Shown here: positions 1-8,678 of the stretch, piece after piece
Numbering within the stretch: the stretch's first letter is position 1
How the letters are laid out: each line of letters opens with the position of its first letter
Assembly: GCA_905479885.1 (NCBI GenBank)
Contig: CAJQOE010000061.1
Span: forward strand, 1-36,947
DNA length: 36,947 nt
Reading direction: 5' to 3'
Origin: an uncultured Rickettsiaceae bacterium
GTDB taxonomy: Bacteria > Pseudomonadota > Alphaproteobacteria > Rickettsiales > Rickettsiaceae
Made by a program: the position numbers and the translations under genes
The notes under the pieces: generated by a model
Seen by the model: the letters and a program-made list of their open reading frames with translations, nothing else
What the model was told of the DNA's origin: nothing
Databases searched by the model: none

Positions 1-2003
1 CATATCCTTCCAATATTTTGGCTGTTACTTTTACTAATAAAGCCTCTAAGGAAATGCAAGAGCGAGTTAATAATATAACGCACGCTGATGGACTTAATAT
101 CGGAACATTTCATTCTATCGCTGCAAGAATGCTTAGATCACATATCAACCTGCTTAACCTAGATTTAAGCAGTTCTTTTACAATTATAAATCAAGATGAT
201 CAAGTAAAATTGCTCAAAAATATACAATTGCAGCATAATATCGATATAAAACAATACGCCCCTAAAATGCTTCATGCAATAATTTCTCGTTGGAAAGATC
301 AAGGCATTATCCCCGAGAAATTAAGTGACACAGATTTTATATCCCCAGCACATAAAATAGCAAAATCAGTATATACTGAATATCAGAGGCAAATGCATGC
401 TTCAAACGCTGTGGATTTTGGCGACTTGCTACTTTATTGTAACCAACTTTTGATTAATAATCCTGATATTTTAGAGCATTATCAAAACAAATTTAAGTAT
501 ATACTAATTGACGAGTACCAAGATACAAACGCTGTACAATATATATGGGCACGTATGCTTGCTAGTAAACATAAAAATATTTGCTGCGTTGGTGACGATG
601 ATCAATCTATCTATAGCTGGCGCGGAGCAGAGGTAAAAAACATCTTGCGGTTTGAAAAAGACTTTCCCAATGCGAAAGTAATTAAGCTGGAACAAAATTA
701 TCGTTCCACTCCTTATATTTTAAAAGCAGCATCCAGTGTTATAGCGCATAATAAAAACAGGCATAGCAAGGAATTATGGACTAATCAGGAACCAGGAAAA
801 AAAATTCAAATTATATCCTGCTGGAACGACAAAGAAGAAGCTAGGTTTATCTCTACAGAAACTGAGAAATCTATTAACTCAGGGCTTTATAAAGCACGAC
901 AAATAGCTATCTTAGTGCGAGCTGGTTTTCAAACCAGGGCTTTCGAAGAAGTTTTTATCAGCAATGCACTTCCTTATCAGATTATCGGCGGGCTTCGTTT
1001 CTATGAACGCATGGAAGTACGCGATCTTTTAGCTTATATAAGGCTAAGCATGAATAATAATGATAATTTAGCTTTAGAACGAATTATAAATGTACCTAAG
1101 AGATCTATTGGCAACGTAACGTTAAAGAAGATTAAAGATTTTGCTAGCGAACGGGAATTATCTGTATTTGCAGCACTAACGCAAATGTTACAAGACAATG
1201 TCTTCACGGGCAGAACAAAAGACAGTTTGCAACATTTTGTAAATCTAATCATTTTGGCCGGTAAAAAATATGAAAATGAATCAGCTTTTGAGGTTACTAA
1301 ATTTATTCTAGAAGAATCCAAATATCTTGCAATTCTCAAAGCTGAACAAACCGAAGAGTCTAGAGCACGAATTGAAAACATCAACGAGATGCTCAAAGCC
1401 ATAGATGAATTTGATAATATTGTTGAATTCGTTGAACATTCAAGCTTAGTGATGGACAATGAAACCCTAGAGTCTGACTTTGGCGGTACAGTAAAAATTA
1501 TGACTTTGCACGCAGCCAAAGGTCTAGAATTTGACTTGGTGTTCCTACCAGGCTGGGAAGAAAATGTTTTTCCACACCAAAAAGCCCTATCTGAAGAAGG
1601 GGAAAAGGGGCTAGAAGAAGAACGACGCATCGCCTATGTCGGTATAACTCGTGCCAAAAAGGAGCTTTATATTACCTATGCAGAAAACCGTAGGGTCTTT
1701 GCTGAAATTCTAAATTCGATCCCGTCACGCTTTTTAATGGAAATACCCGATGTGCTATGTGAAAAACATTCATCAACTAATCGCTTAAATTATATGGGCT
1801 CTAGACATAATTTCTCTATGCAACCCAATAAAGTAAAGACTCCTACCCAGATCGACACTTCAGGTAAAAAACCAGGCAATCGTGTTTACCACCAGAAATT
1901 CGGCTCTGGAATTATCGTGCGTAAAAATGGTGATAGCTTAGAAATTGCTTTTGAGAAGCTGGGGCTTAAAACTATCAAAGAAGATTACGTGGAAGAAGTA
2001 TAA
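1..2003 (+). CDS. uvrD: ATP-dependent DNA helicase UvrD/PcrA (5' end cut by window edge)
   Basis: A superfamily 1A 3'-5' DNA helicase acting in nucleotide excision and mismatch repair and in clearing replication obstacles. The frame is open from base 3, so the gene starts before the window and the Walker A motif is missing. From the part present: motif Ia (AVTFTNKA), the Walker B segment DEYQDTN, motif III GDDDQSIYSWRGA, motif IV QNYRS, motif V TLHAAKGLEFDLVFLPG and motif VI EERRIAYVGITRAKKEL. The last 40 residues resemble the Tudor-like C-terminal domain of UvrD/PcrA (VYHQKFGSG...). The TTG at 18 sits inside motif Ia and is not a real start. The gene ends 46 bases from the convergent MFS gene. 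Assignment to UvrD/PcrA rather than Rep rests on this C-terminal domain. Confidence 0.95.
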   Translation, partial: YPSNILAVTFTNKASKEMQERVNNITHADGLNIGTFHSIAARMLRSHINLLNLDLSSSFTIINQDDQVKLLKNIQLQHNIDIKQYAPKMLHAIISRWKDQGIIPEKLSDTDFISPAHKIAKSVYTEYQRQMHASNAVDFGDLLLYCNQLLINNPDILEHYQNKFKYILIDEYQDTNAVQYIWARMLASKHKNICCVGDDDQSIYSWRGAEVKNILRFEKDFPNAKVIKLEQNYRSTPYILKAASSVIAHNKNRHSKELWTNQEPGKKIQIISCWNDKEEARFISTETEKSINSGLYKARQIAILVRAGFQTRAFEEVFISNALPYQIIGGLRFYERMEVRDLLAYIRLSMNNNDNLALERIINVPKRSIGNVTLKKIKDFASERELSVFAALTQMLQDNVFTGRTKDSLQHFVNLIILAGKKYENESAFEVTKFILEESKYLAILKAEQTEESRARIENINEMLKAIDEFDNIVEFVEHSSLVMDNETLESDFGGTVKIMTLHAAKGLEFDLVFLPGWEENVFPHQKALSEEGEKGLEEERRIAYVGITRAKKELYITYAENRRVFAEILNSIPSRFLMEIPDVLCEKHSSTNRLNYMGSRHNFSMQPNKVKTPTQIDTSGKKPGNRVYHQKFGSGIIVRKNGDSLEIAFEKLGLKTIKEDYVEEV

Positions 2004-2049
2004 GCAATCAACTGTAGAGAATTTTAGAACAAAGCCTTTTTAATCTAGT

Positions 2050-3303
2050 TTAAAAAGTTCTTTGATTCAAACGCGCTTGAATCACATTTGCTATTATCAT
2101 AATAGCAAAACCAATAATAGCCAGCATCGAAGCAGTTGGTATTATCGAAATACTAGTAATGAAAGCTTCTGGGCTGTAGGATTTTATACCATTAACCATG
2201 GTTCCATCCCATAATTTGTCTAGAGTCATACCGATTGAATTGTGGAATATCCAGCCGAAAGTCATGATGATCATATTTACAACGGATGCTGCCATACCAC
2301 TGCGTTCTTCAGAAACAAAAGTAGCAATTCTTGCAATAATTACTACCTGATAAGAGCAAAATATACCAGTTATTACACATGTATAATATAAATAATCTGT
2401 AGTAGCTTTGCCGCTTAATAGATAGATAAAACAAAGTATCATTACAATCCCAGAGAAAATGGTTACACCGAAATACCATCTGGTTTTATCTGCAATATAC
2501 GGTAAAATAAGGCAACCAACACACATACCTAGAAATACAGATAAGGTAATGGAGTCTGCCATTGTTTTTTCTAGGCCATAAACGCTTATCATAAAAGCGC
2601 TTCCCCATGCGTCAGCAAAACCTTCCAAAGGTCCAACCATTAAACCTGCGAATATACTAGCAAATAGCAATCTATAATTACAGATAATCGCTTTAATATC
2701 AGTCCAAATATTGCTATGAGAAACTTCGGATACTGAAGCTGGCAGTAAGAAATATGTTAATATAGCTAAAATAACCCCGGTATATAGTAAAACACTAAGG
2801 GTCGTATCAATACCAATAGATGCAATAATTCCAGACATAGGCGTGCTTGCGTATACAGCTGTAATTAAGCCAAGTGAAACCATTATACCAAGCATCATTG
2901 CGAATTTAGTTGGGTATAAAATACGGAATATTTGTAGCGCGCCTACGATGGCAGCAGATGAACCAATACCTGTGAAAACTCTTCCTAGTACTACAATCCA
3001 CCAAGAGTCACAATAGATCATTGGAGCTAAGCCAATAGCAGTGCATCCTATGCAAATAGGTATTACAGTTTTAGCACCAAAGCGGCTTAGTAGTATCCCA
3101 ACTGGAATATGCACCACAATATATCCTATATAATAAATACCAGCGAATGAGCCAAATTCAGCAGCGCCAATACCATATTTACCCAGTATTTCTGGCATAA
3201 TTATATTTGGTAAGGGCCTTAGAATATATTGATAACAATAGAACAAGGTTATGCATGACCATATTAATATGGAAATAAATTTGTTCTTTTCTTCAATTTT
3301 CAT
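2050..3303 (-). CDS. MFS transporter, substrate unknown
   Basis: An inner-membrane major facilitator superfamily carrier of 417 residues, about the usual size for 12 transmembrane helices. Hydrophobic segments run the whole length. The loop after helix 2 has a degenerate motif A (GILLSRFGAKTV), and a later segment (VLGRVFTGIGSSAAIVGA) matches the helix-4 region of the family. The protein starts with a short cytoplasmic tail (MKIEEKNKF) before helix 1. The ATG has a good ribosome binding site (GAGGA about 10 bases upstream). It lies 125 bases after secD on the same strand and ends convergently with uvrD. Multiple MFS carriers of this kind are common in Rickettsiales, where they import host metabolites. 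The substrate cannot be told from sequence, and neither direction nor co-transcription with secD is proven. Confidence 0.85.
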   Translation of the reverse strand: MKIEEKNKFISILIWSCITLFYCYQYILRPLPNIIMPEILGKYGIGAAEFGSFAGIYYIGYIVVHIPVGILLSRFGAKTVIPICIGCTAIGLAPMIYCDSWWIVVLGRVFTGIGSSAAIVGALQIFRILYPTKFAMMLGIMVSLGLITAVYASTPMSGIIASIGIDTTLSVLLYTGVILAILTYFLLPASVSEVSHSNIWTDIKAIICNYRLLFASIFAGLMVGPLEGFADAWGSAFMISVYGLEKTMADSITLSVFLGMCVGCLILPYIADKTRWYFGVTIFSGIVMILCFIYLLSGKATTDYLYYTCVITGIFCSYQVVIIARIATFVSEERSGMAASVVNMIIMTFGWIFHNSIGMTLDKLWDGTMVNGIKSYSPEAFITSISIIPTASMLAIIGFAIMIIANVIQARLNQRTF

Positions 3304-3328
3304 TTGAATTTATCCTCGAATGGTAGCT

Positions 3329-3372
3329 AACCCTACAGGGTATAATAATCTAAACATAGATCTTGTAGGGTT
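3329..3372. repeat. Inverted repeat between secD and the MFS gene
   Basis: AACCCTACAGG (3329-3339) and CTTGTAGGGTT (3362-3372) are complementary at 10 of 11 positions, separated by 22 bases. The repeat lies after the secD stop and before the MFS start, both read on the minus strand. No T-run follows on either strand, so a standard intrinsic terminator is not supported. A TATTAT hexamer falls between the arms on the minus strand, so an operator around an MFS promoter is possible. That role is inference. Confidence 0.4.
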
Positions 3373-3428
3373 TATTTTAAATGCGCGTAAGTTTAATAAA
3401 CTTGTCAAACATAGTCAAGATGGATTTG

Positions 3429-4976
3429 TTATAGCCCCATGGATTTGGGCTTGTAATATTTTAACCATAAATCGATCATCAGCTTTGTAATTACTAAGGC
3501 AGTATACATTGAGGCAAGGATACCAATAGTTAGAGTTACGGCAAATCCCTTAATAGCTCCGACTCCAAAACTATATAGCAAGAAAGCTGCAATTAACGTC
3601 GTAACGTTTGAATCTGTAATAGTAGCAAATGCTGAATCAAAGCCGACTTTAACGGCATATAAATTAGAACAACCTTTGTCAAGCTCTTCTCGAATACGTT
3701 CATAAATTAATACATTGGCATCAACTGCCATCCCAATAGTTAGGATTATACCAGCAATACCTGGAAGAGTGAGGGTGGCTTGTAGCATTGAAAGGAGGGC
3801 TAATATATAGAGTAGGGCAATGACTAAAGTGATATTGGCAAAGATGCCTAATATGCCATATGAAAGCAGCATAAACACCACAACGAATAGAAATCCAACT
3901 AATGCTGCCAGTTTTCCAGATTCGATTGAATCAGCGCCCAGGTTTGGTCCTATACTTCTTTCTTCTATGATTTTCAATTGTGCAGGTAGTGCGCCAGCAC
4001 GTAAAACTAAAGCAAGTTCAGTTGCAGATTCAACAGTAAAGCTACCAGAGATGATACCATCTCCGCCAAGTATTGGGTTGTTGATTACGGGAGCGCTCAA
4101 TACGGCGCCATCAAGTACAACTGCCAAACGTTTTCCGCGATTATTAGACGTTGCTTCGGCAAATTTTTTCGCACCTAAATGATTAAACGAGAAATGTACT
4201 ACAGGCTGAGCTTCTTGGAATTGAGCTTGGGCATTATTAAGTTGATCACCACTAACAATCACCTTGTTTTTGATGACCATTATATCAGACCCAGGATCTT
4301 CGGATTTAACCACTTTTGATCCAGGTGGCACGTTCCCATTTCTAGCGCGCTCCAGGTTGGCTCCTTCATCTACTAGGTGGAAAGTCAGCTTGGCTGTTTT
4401 ACCTAGGATTCGTTTCAGCTCAGACGGGTTGTCTTCGCCTGGTACTTGTAATAAAATATCTTTTACACACTGGCGCTGGATGTTTGGTTCTTTTGTGCCG
4501 GTACTGTCAACACGCATACGAATAATTTCAATAGACTGATCAATGACTTTGTCTTGTAGTTGATTTATTGCATACTCGTTATAAAAAAGAATAATAGAAG
4601 TTTCGCCTTCTTTAGCTACAGATAAATTAGGGTCAATATTTCTAGCTATTTTTTTCAAGGATTTGAAATCTTCTTTTGAGCGGAGCTCAAATTTTACATT
4701 ATTTTTAGAGATTCTTAGGTTCCTGTAGCCGATTTTATCTTCACGTGCATATTTTCTGAAACTTTCAGCAATAGAATTGCTAACATCATCCATGTAACTA
4801 TCGAAGTCAACGCTAAGAAGTAGGTGCGAGCCACCGCGTAAGTCGAGTCCTAAATTGACTTTATCTCCTGGTAGCCATTCTGGGCTATCATCCATAAAGT
4901 TAGGCAGTACATAAATCGTAGCGATTATTGTAAATAAAATAGAAGTAATAATTTTCCACTTTGATATTTGATGCAC
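3429..4976 (-). CDS. secD: Protein translocase subunit SecD
   Basis: SecD, with SecF and YajC, uses the proton motive force to complete protein export through SecYEG on the periplasmic side. The protein has 515 residues. Helix 1 is near residues 8-28. Next comes the SecD signature DLRGGSHLLLSVD near 45-57, then the large periplasmic P1 region to about residue 340. The C-terminal block of five helices contains GIILTIGMAVDANVLIYER. The start is GTG, preceded by AGAGAG. It follows yajC by 33 bases. No secF follows: the next gene downstream is an MFS transporter, so SecF must be encoded elsewhere if present. SecF and a SecDF fusion are excluded because only one set of helices is present. Confidence 0.97.
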   Translation of the reverse strand: MHQISKWKIITSILFTIIATIYVLPNFMDDSPEWLPGDKVNLGLDLRGGSHLLLSVDFDSYMDDVSNSIAESFRKYAREDKIGYRNLRISKNNVKFELRSKEDFKSLKKIARNIDPNLSVAKEGETSIILFYNEYAINQLQDKVIDQSIEIIRMRVDSTGTKEPNIQRQCVKDILLQVPGEDNPSELKRILGKTAKLTFHLVDEGANLERARNGNVPPGSKVVKSEDPGSDIMVIKNKVIVSGDQLNNAQAQFQEAQPVVHFSFNHLGAKKFAEATSNNRGKRLAVVLDGAVLSAPVINNPILGGDGIISGSFTVESATELALVLRAGALPAQLKIIEERSIGPNLGADSIESGKLAALVGFLFVVVFMLLSYGILGIFANITLVIALLYILALLSMLQATLTLPGIAGIILTIGMAVDANVLIYERIREELDKGCSNLYAVKVGFDSAFATITDSNVTTLIAAFLLYSFGVGAIKGFAVTLTIGILASMYTALVITKLMIDLWLKYYKPKSMGL

Positions 4977-5009
4977 AGCCCACTCTCTAATTTAAACAAA
5001 ATAATTTAA

Positions 5010-5441
5010 TTATTTTTTTGTAATTTTTGTTTTTGATGTTTTTTCCTTTGGGGTATTACCAGATTTAACATCTTTCGCAGTTTCTTTATTGTTTCTACTA
5101 ATTATATCGGCAATAGAATTTTTAAGCATTTTAACTTCTACGTCCTTAGAGACTTGTACCATAATTGTATTATCACTATCATTTATTTGGGTTACTTTGC
5201 CAAACAAACCAGTATTTGTAAGTACTTCTTCACCTTTTTTTACACCAGAAACTAACTGTGCTTGTTGGCGACGTTTTTTTTCTTGTGGTCGAATAAGTAA
5301 GAAATAAAATACTACAAAGATTAATACCATTGGTACTAAACTTGTCCATCCAGACTCTATAGGCGGAGGAGCAGCTGTTTCATTTGCGGAATCTTGAATA
5401 GTTATTGTGTCAGTATCAGCAAGCGCGTTTTCTATAAACAT
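5010..5441 (-). CDS. yajC: Preprotein translocase subunit YajC
   Basis: YajC is a small single-pass membrane partner of SecDF. This 143-residue protein has an N-terminal stretch rich in small and acidic residues, one membrane helix near 35-50 (LVPMVLIFVVFYFLLIRP), and the hallmark RPQEKKRRQ just after it. A soluble region follows with GEEVLTNTGLFGKV, conserved in the family. The tail from about residue 115 is lysine-rich and longer than in E. coli (110 residues). A GAGGAC ribosome binding site precedes the ATG. It sits 29 bases after the MsbA-like gene and 33 before secD, so the three probably form one transcript. Confidence 0.95.
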   Translation of the reverse strand: MFIENALADTDTITIQDSANETAAPPPIESGWTSLVPMVLIFVVFYFLLIRPQEKKRRQQAQLVSGVKKGEEVLTNTGLFGKVTQINDSDNTIMVQVSKDVEVKMLKNSIADIISRNNKETAKDVKSGNTPKEKTSKTKITKK

Positions 5442-5470
5442 TATGTCCTCATTATGAATTTATATTTGTA

Positions 5471-7237
5471 TTATACAGAGTTAGTTGTTTCTTTCAATTC
5501 CTTATTATATAACTTATAATATTCTTTTTGCAGGTTTAACAATTCAATATGAGTGCCTTGTTCTACGGTTCTACCTTGCTTCATCACAACTATTTGATTA
5601 GCGTCTGCTATACTGCTGAGTCTATGTGTGATAATTAATGTAGTACGACCTTTTCTTAATTTTGCAATAGCATTGATTATTGATTGTTCCGAGCTTTGGT
5701 CTAAAGCACTAGTAGCTTCATCTAATAACAAGATAGGAGCATTTTTTAAAAAAGCTCTGGCAATGGATAATTTTTGCTTTTGTCCACCAGACAAGGTGGA
5801 TCCAAATACACCAATAATAGTCTCGTAGCCTTGAGGTAGTGAGTTTATAAATTCATGTGCATCTGCAGCTTTGGCGGCTTCTATGATTTCTGATTGAGAG
5901 GCCTTTTTAGTGCCATACGCAATATTTTCAGAGATGGTAGAGTCGAAAAGCAGAGTGTCCTGAGTCACCATGGCAATTTGGCTACGTAGATGTTGTAAGG
6001 ATATATTTTTAATATTTTCTCCATCAATGTTAATTTCACCTGTAGTAGGATCAAAAAAACGCACTAATAAATTAGCTGCTGTTGTTTTGCCACTACCAGA
6101 TCTACCTACAATGGCAAATGTCTGTCCAGATGGAATTTTAATATTAAGAGATTCAATACCCGTTTTATTGTTATCGAATTTAAGCCCTACTTGTTTAAAC
6201 TCTATTTCAGGATGTAGCCATTTGGGTTTTGTAGGGTTTTGTATATTGTGGATTGTGGGCTTTAAATCTAATATATTGAACACACGATTTGCAGCGGCTA
6301 GACCTTCTTGTAAATTGACATTTAATGCCACTAGGCTTTTAAATGGCCTGTAAGCGGAAACAAAAGCCGTGATAAATGCGAATAAGGCTCCAGTAGTCAT
6401 ATTGCCTTCAATTACAGAAAATCCGCCATACCATAATACGCAGGCTACAGCGATACCGCTTAGTATTTCCATAATAGGGGAGGTTAGAGAGTCAAACTTC
6501 GCAGCTTTTTTATAAAACTCTAATATGGTATCTGTAATTTTTTTTGCTCGCGCAGCTTCTATTTTTTCTGTGCAGAATGATTTTATGATCTTGATGGAAA
6601 AGAACGTTTCATCTAAACGAGAAGTAAAATGACTTAATTCTTCTTGGGCATCTCCAGTCACGGCTCGCATTCTTCGGCCCAATTTTTGTATCGGATAAAT
6701 TGCGAATGGAAATGCAAAAAATACAAATGCAGATAAAAATGGTTCAAGGCTAAACATTATTATTATCAAGAATAATACGAATAAAAAATGTTTAGCACAG
6801 CCAACTAACATATTAGATACTGCGCCGCGCATAAGAACAATATCATTAGTAAAGCGTGAAATTAGACGACCAGAAGATTGTGATTGCAAAAACAGAAAGT
6901 CAGCAGATAGTAAATGCTCGTACATGCGCATTTGCATATTAGTTAGTATTTGTTGTCCTATATACTTGATTATATAGCTTTGAAAATATTCAGCTATACC
7001 TTTAATAGTGTGAGCAGCTAGTATCGCTAAGGGGATAAGAATAAGCATTTCGCGATCATGCGTCATAAAAACCCTGTCGATTGCTGGCTGTACTAACCAT
7101 ATAATAGCAGCTGCACACAAGGCTGATAATACCATAAATAATATTGCAATTATCACCTTTCCTTTATAGGGGGCTACATGTTCTTGCAATAACCTTTTGA
7201 TAACTAGCTTTGATGCTAACTTTCTTTCTAATGACAA
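5471..7237 (-). CDS. MsbA-type ABC exporter (fused permease and ATPase)
   Basis: A 588-residue half-transporter that should act as a homodimer in the inner membrane. Residues 20-310 form six membrane helices of the type I exporter fold. The nucleotide-binding domain holds Walker A GRSGSGKT (378-385), a Q-loop (VTQDTLLFD, near 424-432), the signature LSGGQKQ (482-488) and Walker B ILLLDEATSALD (502-513). The length and layout match MsbA, the lipid A-core flippase, and the many related Rickettsiales exporters. A drug or peptide exporter is the alternative. The start is TTG, chosen because GGAG lies 7 bases upstream (complement of 7245-7248). It appears to head the msbA-like-yajC-secD unit. An operator-like inverted repeat lies 35 bases upstream. 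Confidence 0.85.
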   Translation of the reverse strand: MSLERKLASKLVIKRLLQEHVAPYKGKVIIAILFMVLSALCAAAIIWLVQPAIDRVFMTHDREMLILIPLAILAAHTIKGIAEYFQSYIIKYIGQQILTNMQMRMYEHLLSADFLFLQSQSSGRLISRFTNDIVLMRGAVSNMLVGCAKHFLFVLFLIIIMFSLEPFLSAFVFFAFPFAIYPIQKLGRRMRAVTGDAQEELSHFTSRLDETFFSIKIIKSFCTEKIEAARAKKITDTILEFYKKAAKFDSLTSPIMEILSGIAVACVLWYGGFSVIEGNMTTGALFAFITAFVSAYRPFKSLVALNVNLQEGLAAANRVFNILDLKPTIHNIQNPTKPKWLHPEIEFKQVGLKFDNNKTGIESLNIKIPSGQTFAIVGRSGSGKTTAANLLVRFFDPTTGEINIDGENIKNISLQHLRSQIAMVTQDTLLFDSTISENIAYGTKKASQSEIIEAAKAADAHEFINSLPQGYETIIGVFGSTLSGGQKQKLSIARAFLKNAPILLLDEATSALDQSSEQSIINAIAKLRKGRTTLIITHRLSSIADANQIVVMKQGRTVEQGTHIELLNLQKEYYKLYNKELKETTNSV

Positions 7238-7271
7238 AAAAGAACTCCAATTTCAGTGTAAGAAAAATCGT

Positions 7272-7297
7272 ATATTAGTGTTTGAAGGTACTAATAT
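7272..7297. repeat. Operator-like inverted repeat upstream of the ABC exporter gene
   Basis: ATATTAGT (7272-7279) and ACTAATAT (7290-7297) are perfectly complementary 8-base arms with a 10-base spacer. The centre-to-centre distance is 18 bases, suited to a dimeric regulator, and the site is 35-60 bases before the TTG start of the exporter gene. The stem is almost all A-T and has no adjacent T-run, so a terminator for the upstream regulator gene is less likely. Confidence 0.35.
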
Positions 7298-7349
7298 CAA
7301 GCAAAAAACAATTCAAAGCTTTTGTGATTTAAATATCACGACTTAAATT

Positions 7350-8042
7350 TCAATCTAAGCAATATCCAGCTGACCTTATAGTTTTGATTAGCGGGTATTG
7401 ATCTGTTTCAAGTTTCATTAAAGTTCTAATTCTATTGACATGTACGTCTATTGTACGGTGCGCTATATCTTTGTCAGTTCCCCAAACATAATCAATAATC
7501 TGGCGTCGTGAATATATGTTCTTTGGCTGTTGCACAAATAATTGTAAAATTTTAAATTCTGTAGGACCTAGATGTACCTGCTTTACATTTCTATAAACCC
7601 TATAAGTAGATAGATCCATGCTAATATCATTATATTTTATGATCTTATCCTGGAATATTGGTTTTGATTGTCTAAGCAAAGACCTAATAGTAGTCATTAG
7701 TTCATTTGGAGTAAAAGGTCTAATTAAAGACTCCGAATAATTACTATTACTGATCACACTATGTGCAGACTCACTTTGCTCCATAAGAAATAATATTGGC
7801 AGGTCGCGCATGTTTTTCATTTTTCGTAACTGAGCCGCTACTTCGTTGGCAGAGTTGTTTGGAATTCTAGAACTTATAATTGCTACATTAGGTGGATTTA
7901 CTTCAGCTGAACGAATTGCAGATTCAGCGCTGCGCGCGCGCGTTACATCAAACCAATAGCGTTCTATAGCATTACATAGATTTGCATTCAAGCTTTCGTC
8001 TGGTTCAATGACTAAAATTTTTGGTGGTAATTTATCTGACAC
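7350..8042 (-). CDS. PhoB/OmpR-type response regulator with degenerate receiver
   Basis: A 230-residue two-domain regulator. Residues 8-118 have the receiver fold. However, the phosphoacceptor position (aligned by PNVAIISSRIP to PhoB-like PDLILLDWMLP) is Ser57 instead of Asp, and the conserved lysine is Arg108 (IRPF). The acidic pocket is partial (E13, D15). The C-terminal part, from about 130, is a clear winged helix closest to PhoB: GPTEFKILQLF, YSRRQIIDYVWG, RTIDVHVNRIRTLM, IRSAGYCLD. It should therefore still bind DNA but is unlikely to be switched by ordinary aspartyl phosphorylation. The start is GTG. No histidine kinase or phosphate-uptake gene is nearby, so the name phoB is not justified. 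It is divergent from rpsF. Confidence 0.9.
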   Translation of the reverse strand: MSDKLPPKILVIEPDESLNANLCNAIERYWFDVTRARSAESAIRSAEVNPPNVAIISSRIPNNSANEVAAQLRKMKNMRDLPILFLMEQSESAHSVISNSNYSESLIRPFTPNELMTTIRSLLRQSKPIFQDKIIKYNDISMDLSTYRVYRNVKQVHLGPTEFKILQLFVQQPKNIYSRRQIIDYVWGTDKDIAHRTIDVHVNRIRTLMKLETDQYPLIKTIRSAGYCLD

Positions 8043-8082
8043 TTTTTGTACTCTCTGGTTTTGAATTGTTATTTAAGAAGAT

Positions 8083-8111
8083 ATTATAGTTCTTTCATAC
8101 TTTACAACCAA
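8083..8111 (-). promoter_or_regulatory. Predicted sigma-70-type promoter of the response regulator gene
   Basis: On the minus strand, TTGGTT (complement of 8106-8111) and a perfect TATAAT (complement of 8083-8088) are 17 bases apart. The -10 lies about 41 bases before the GTG start. Such matches are common by chance in AT-rich DNA, but both the spacing and the position are right. Confidence 0.5.
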
Positions 8112-8193
8112 GTGAAACACAATTAATAAAGTGATTTTTTTATATATTTATGGCTATTTAAAGACATATTTTGTATTTTTGAGAAGATAATGC

Positions 8194-8222
8194 TTGAATA
8201 AGGAAGTTTAAATTGGTATAAA
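8194..8222 (+). promoter_or_regulatory. Predicted sigma-70-type promoter of rpsF-rpsR-rplI
   Basis: TTGAAT (8194-8199) and TATAAA (8217-8222) are separated by exactly 17 bases. They lie 44 bases before the rpsF start, in the divergent gap with the response regulator gene. Transcription would begin near 8229. Confidence 0.55.
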
Positions 8223-8265
8223 TGGCCATATTTTTAAAAGCAGTTATTAATTGGAGACGCTTTAT

Positions 8266-8673
8266 ATGGCATTTTATGAATCCATTATCATCATCCGTCA
8301 AGATGTTTCTTCTATAGAAGTTGACAAGCTTGCGAATGATTTTGCACAGATAGTTAAAGACCACGATGGTACAGTTATTAAAACTGAATATTGGGGATTA
8401 AAACAACTTGCATACGAAATTGAGAATAACAAAAAAGGACATTACTATTTCATGGGAATCGAGGCAAATAATGTTTTGCTCGCAGAAATGGATAGAAAAT
8501 TAAAACTTAGTGAAAGCGTAATTCGTTCTTCATTAATTAGGGTGGATGAGATTAGTAAAGATCCTTCTCCTATATTAAAAGCAAAAAGTTCGGATGGCGA
8601 AGAAACCGTTGATGTTACAACTAACAAGTCCTCACCGCGCATATTTAAAGATACTAACAATAAAAAAGATTAG
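8266..8673 (+). CDS. rpsF: 30S ribosomal protein S6
   Basis: S6 binds the central domain of 16S rRNA together with S18. The chosen ATG gives MAFYESIIIIRQDVSS, the usual S6 beginning, and is preceded by GGAG at 8252-8255. A TTG at 8251 would add five residues and is not supported. Family features are the N-terminal strand YESIIIIRQD, the WGLKQLAYEIENNKKGHYYFM segment (a close match to the S6 core) and ESVIRSSLIRVDE. The protein is 135 residues with a polar, lysine-rich tail that is typically variable in alphaproteobacteria. It is the first gene of the rpsF-rpsR-rplI operon and is 5 bases from rpsR. Confidence 0.97.
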   Translation: MAFYESIIIIRQDVSSIEVDKLANDFAQIVKDHDGTVIKTEYWGLKQLAYEIENNKKGHYYFMGIEANNVLLAEMDRKLKLSESVIRSSLIRVDEISKDPSPILKAKSSDGEETVDVTTNKSSPRIFKDTNNKKD

Positions 8674-8678
8674 ATTTA

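Noticed and set aside
1034..1630. Open frame of 198 codons on the minus strand
   Set aside because: It lies wholly antisense to the conserved helicase motifs of uvrD and its translation is Ser-rich with no family resemblance.
2036..2057. Hairpin CTTTTTAA/TTAAAAAG between uvrD and the MFS gene as a bidirectional terminator
   Set aside because: The stem is nearly all A-T, overlaps the MFS stop codon, and lacks a stable GC core.
8158..8364. Minus-strand open frame of 68 codons over the rpsF start
   Set aside because: It overlaps the rpsF promoter and coding start and shows no family features.
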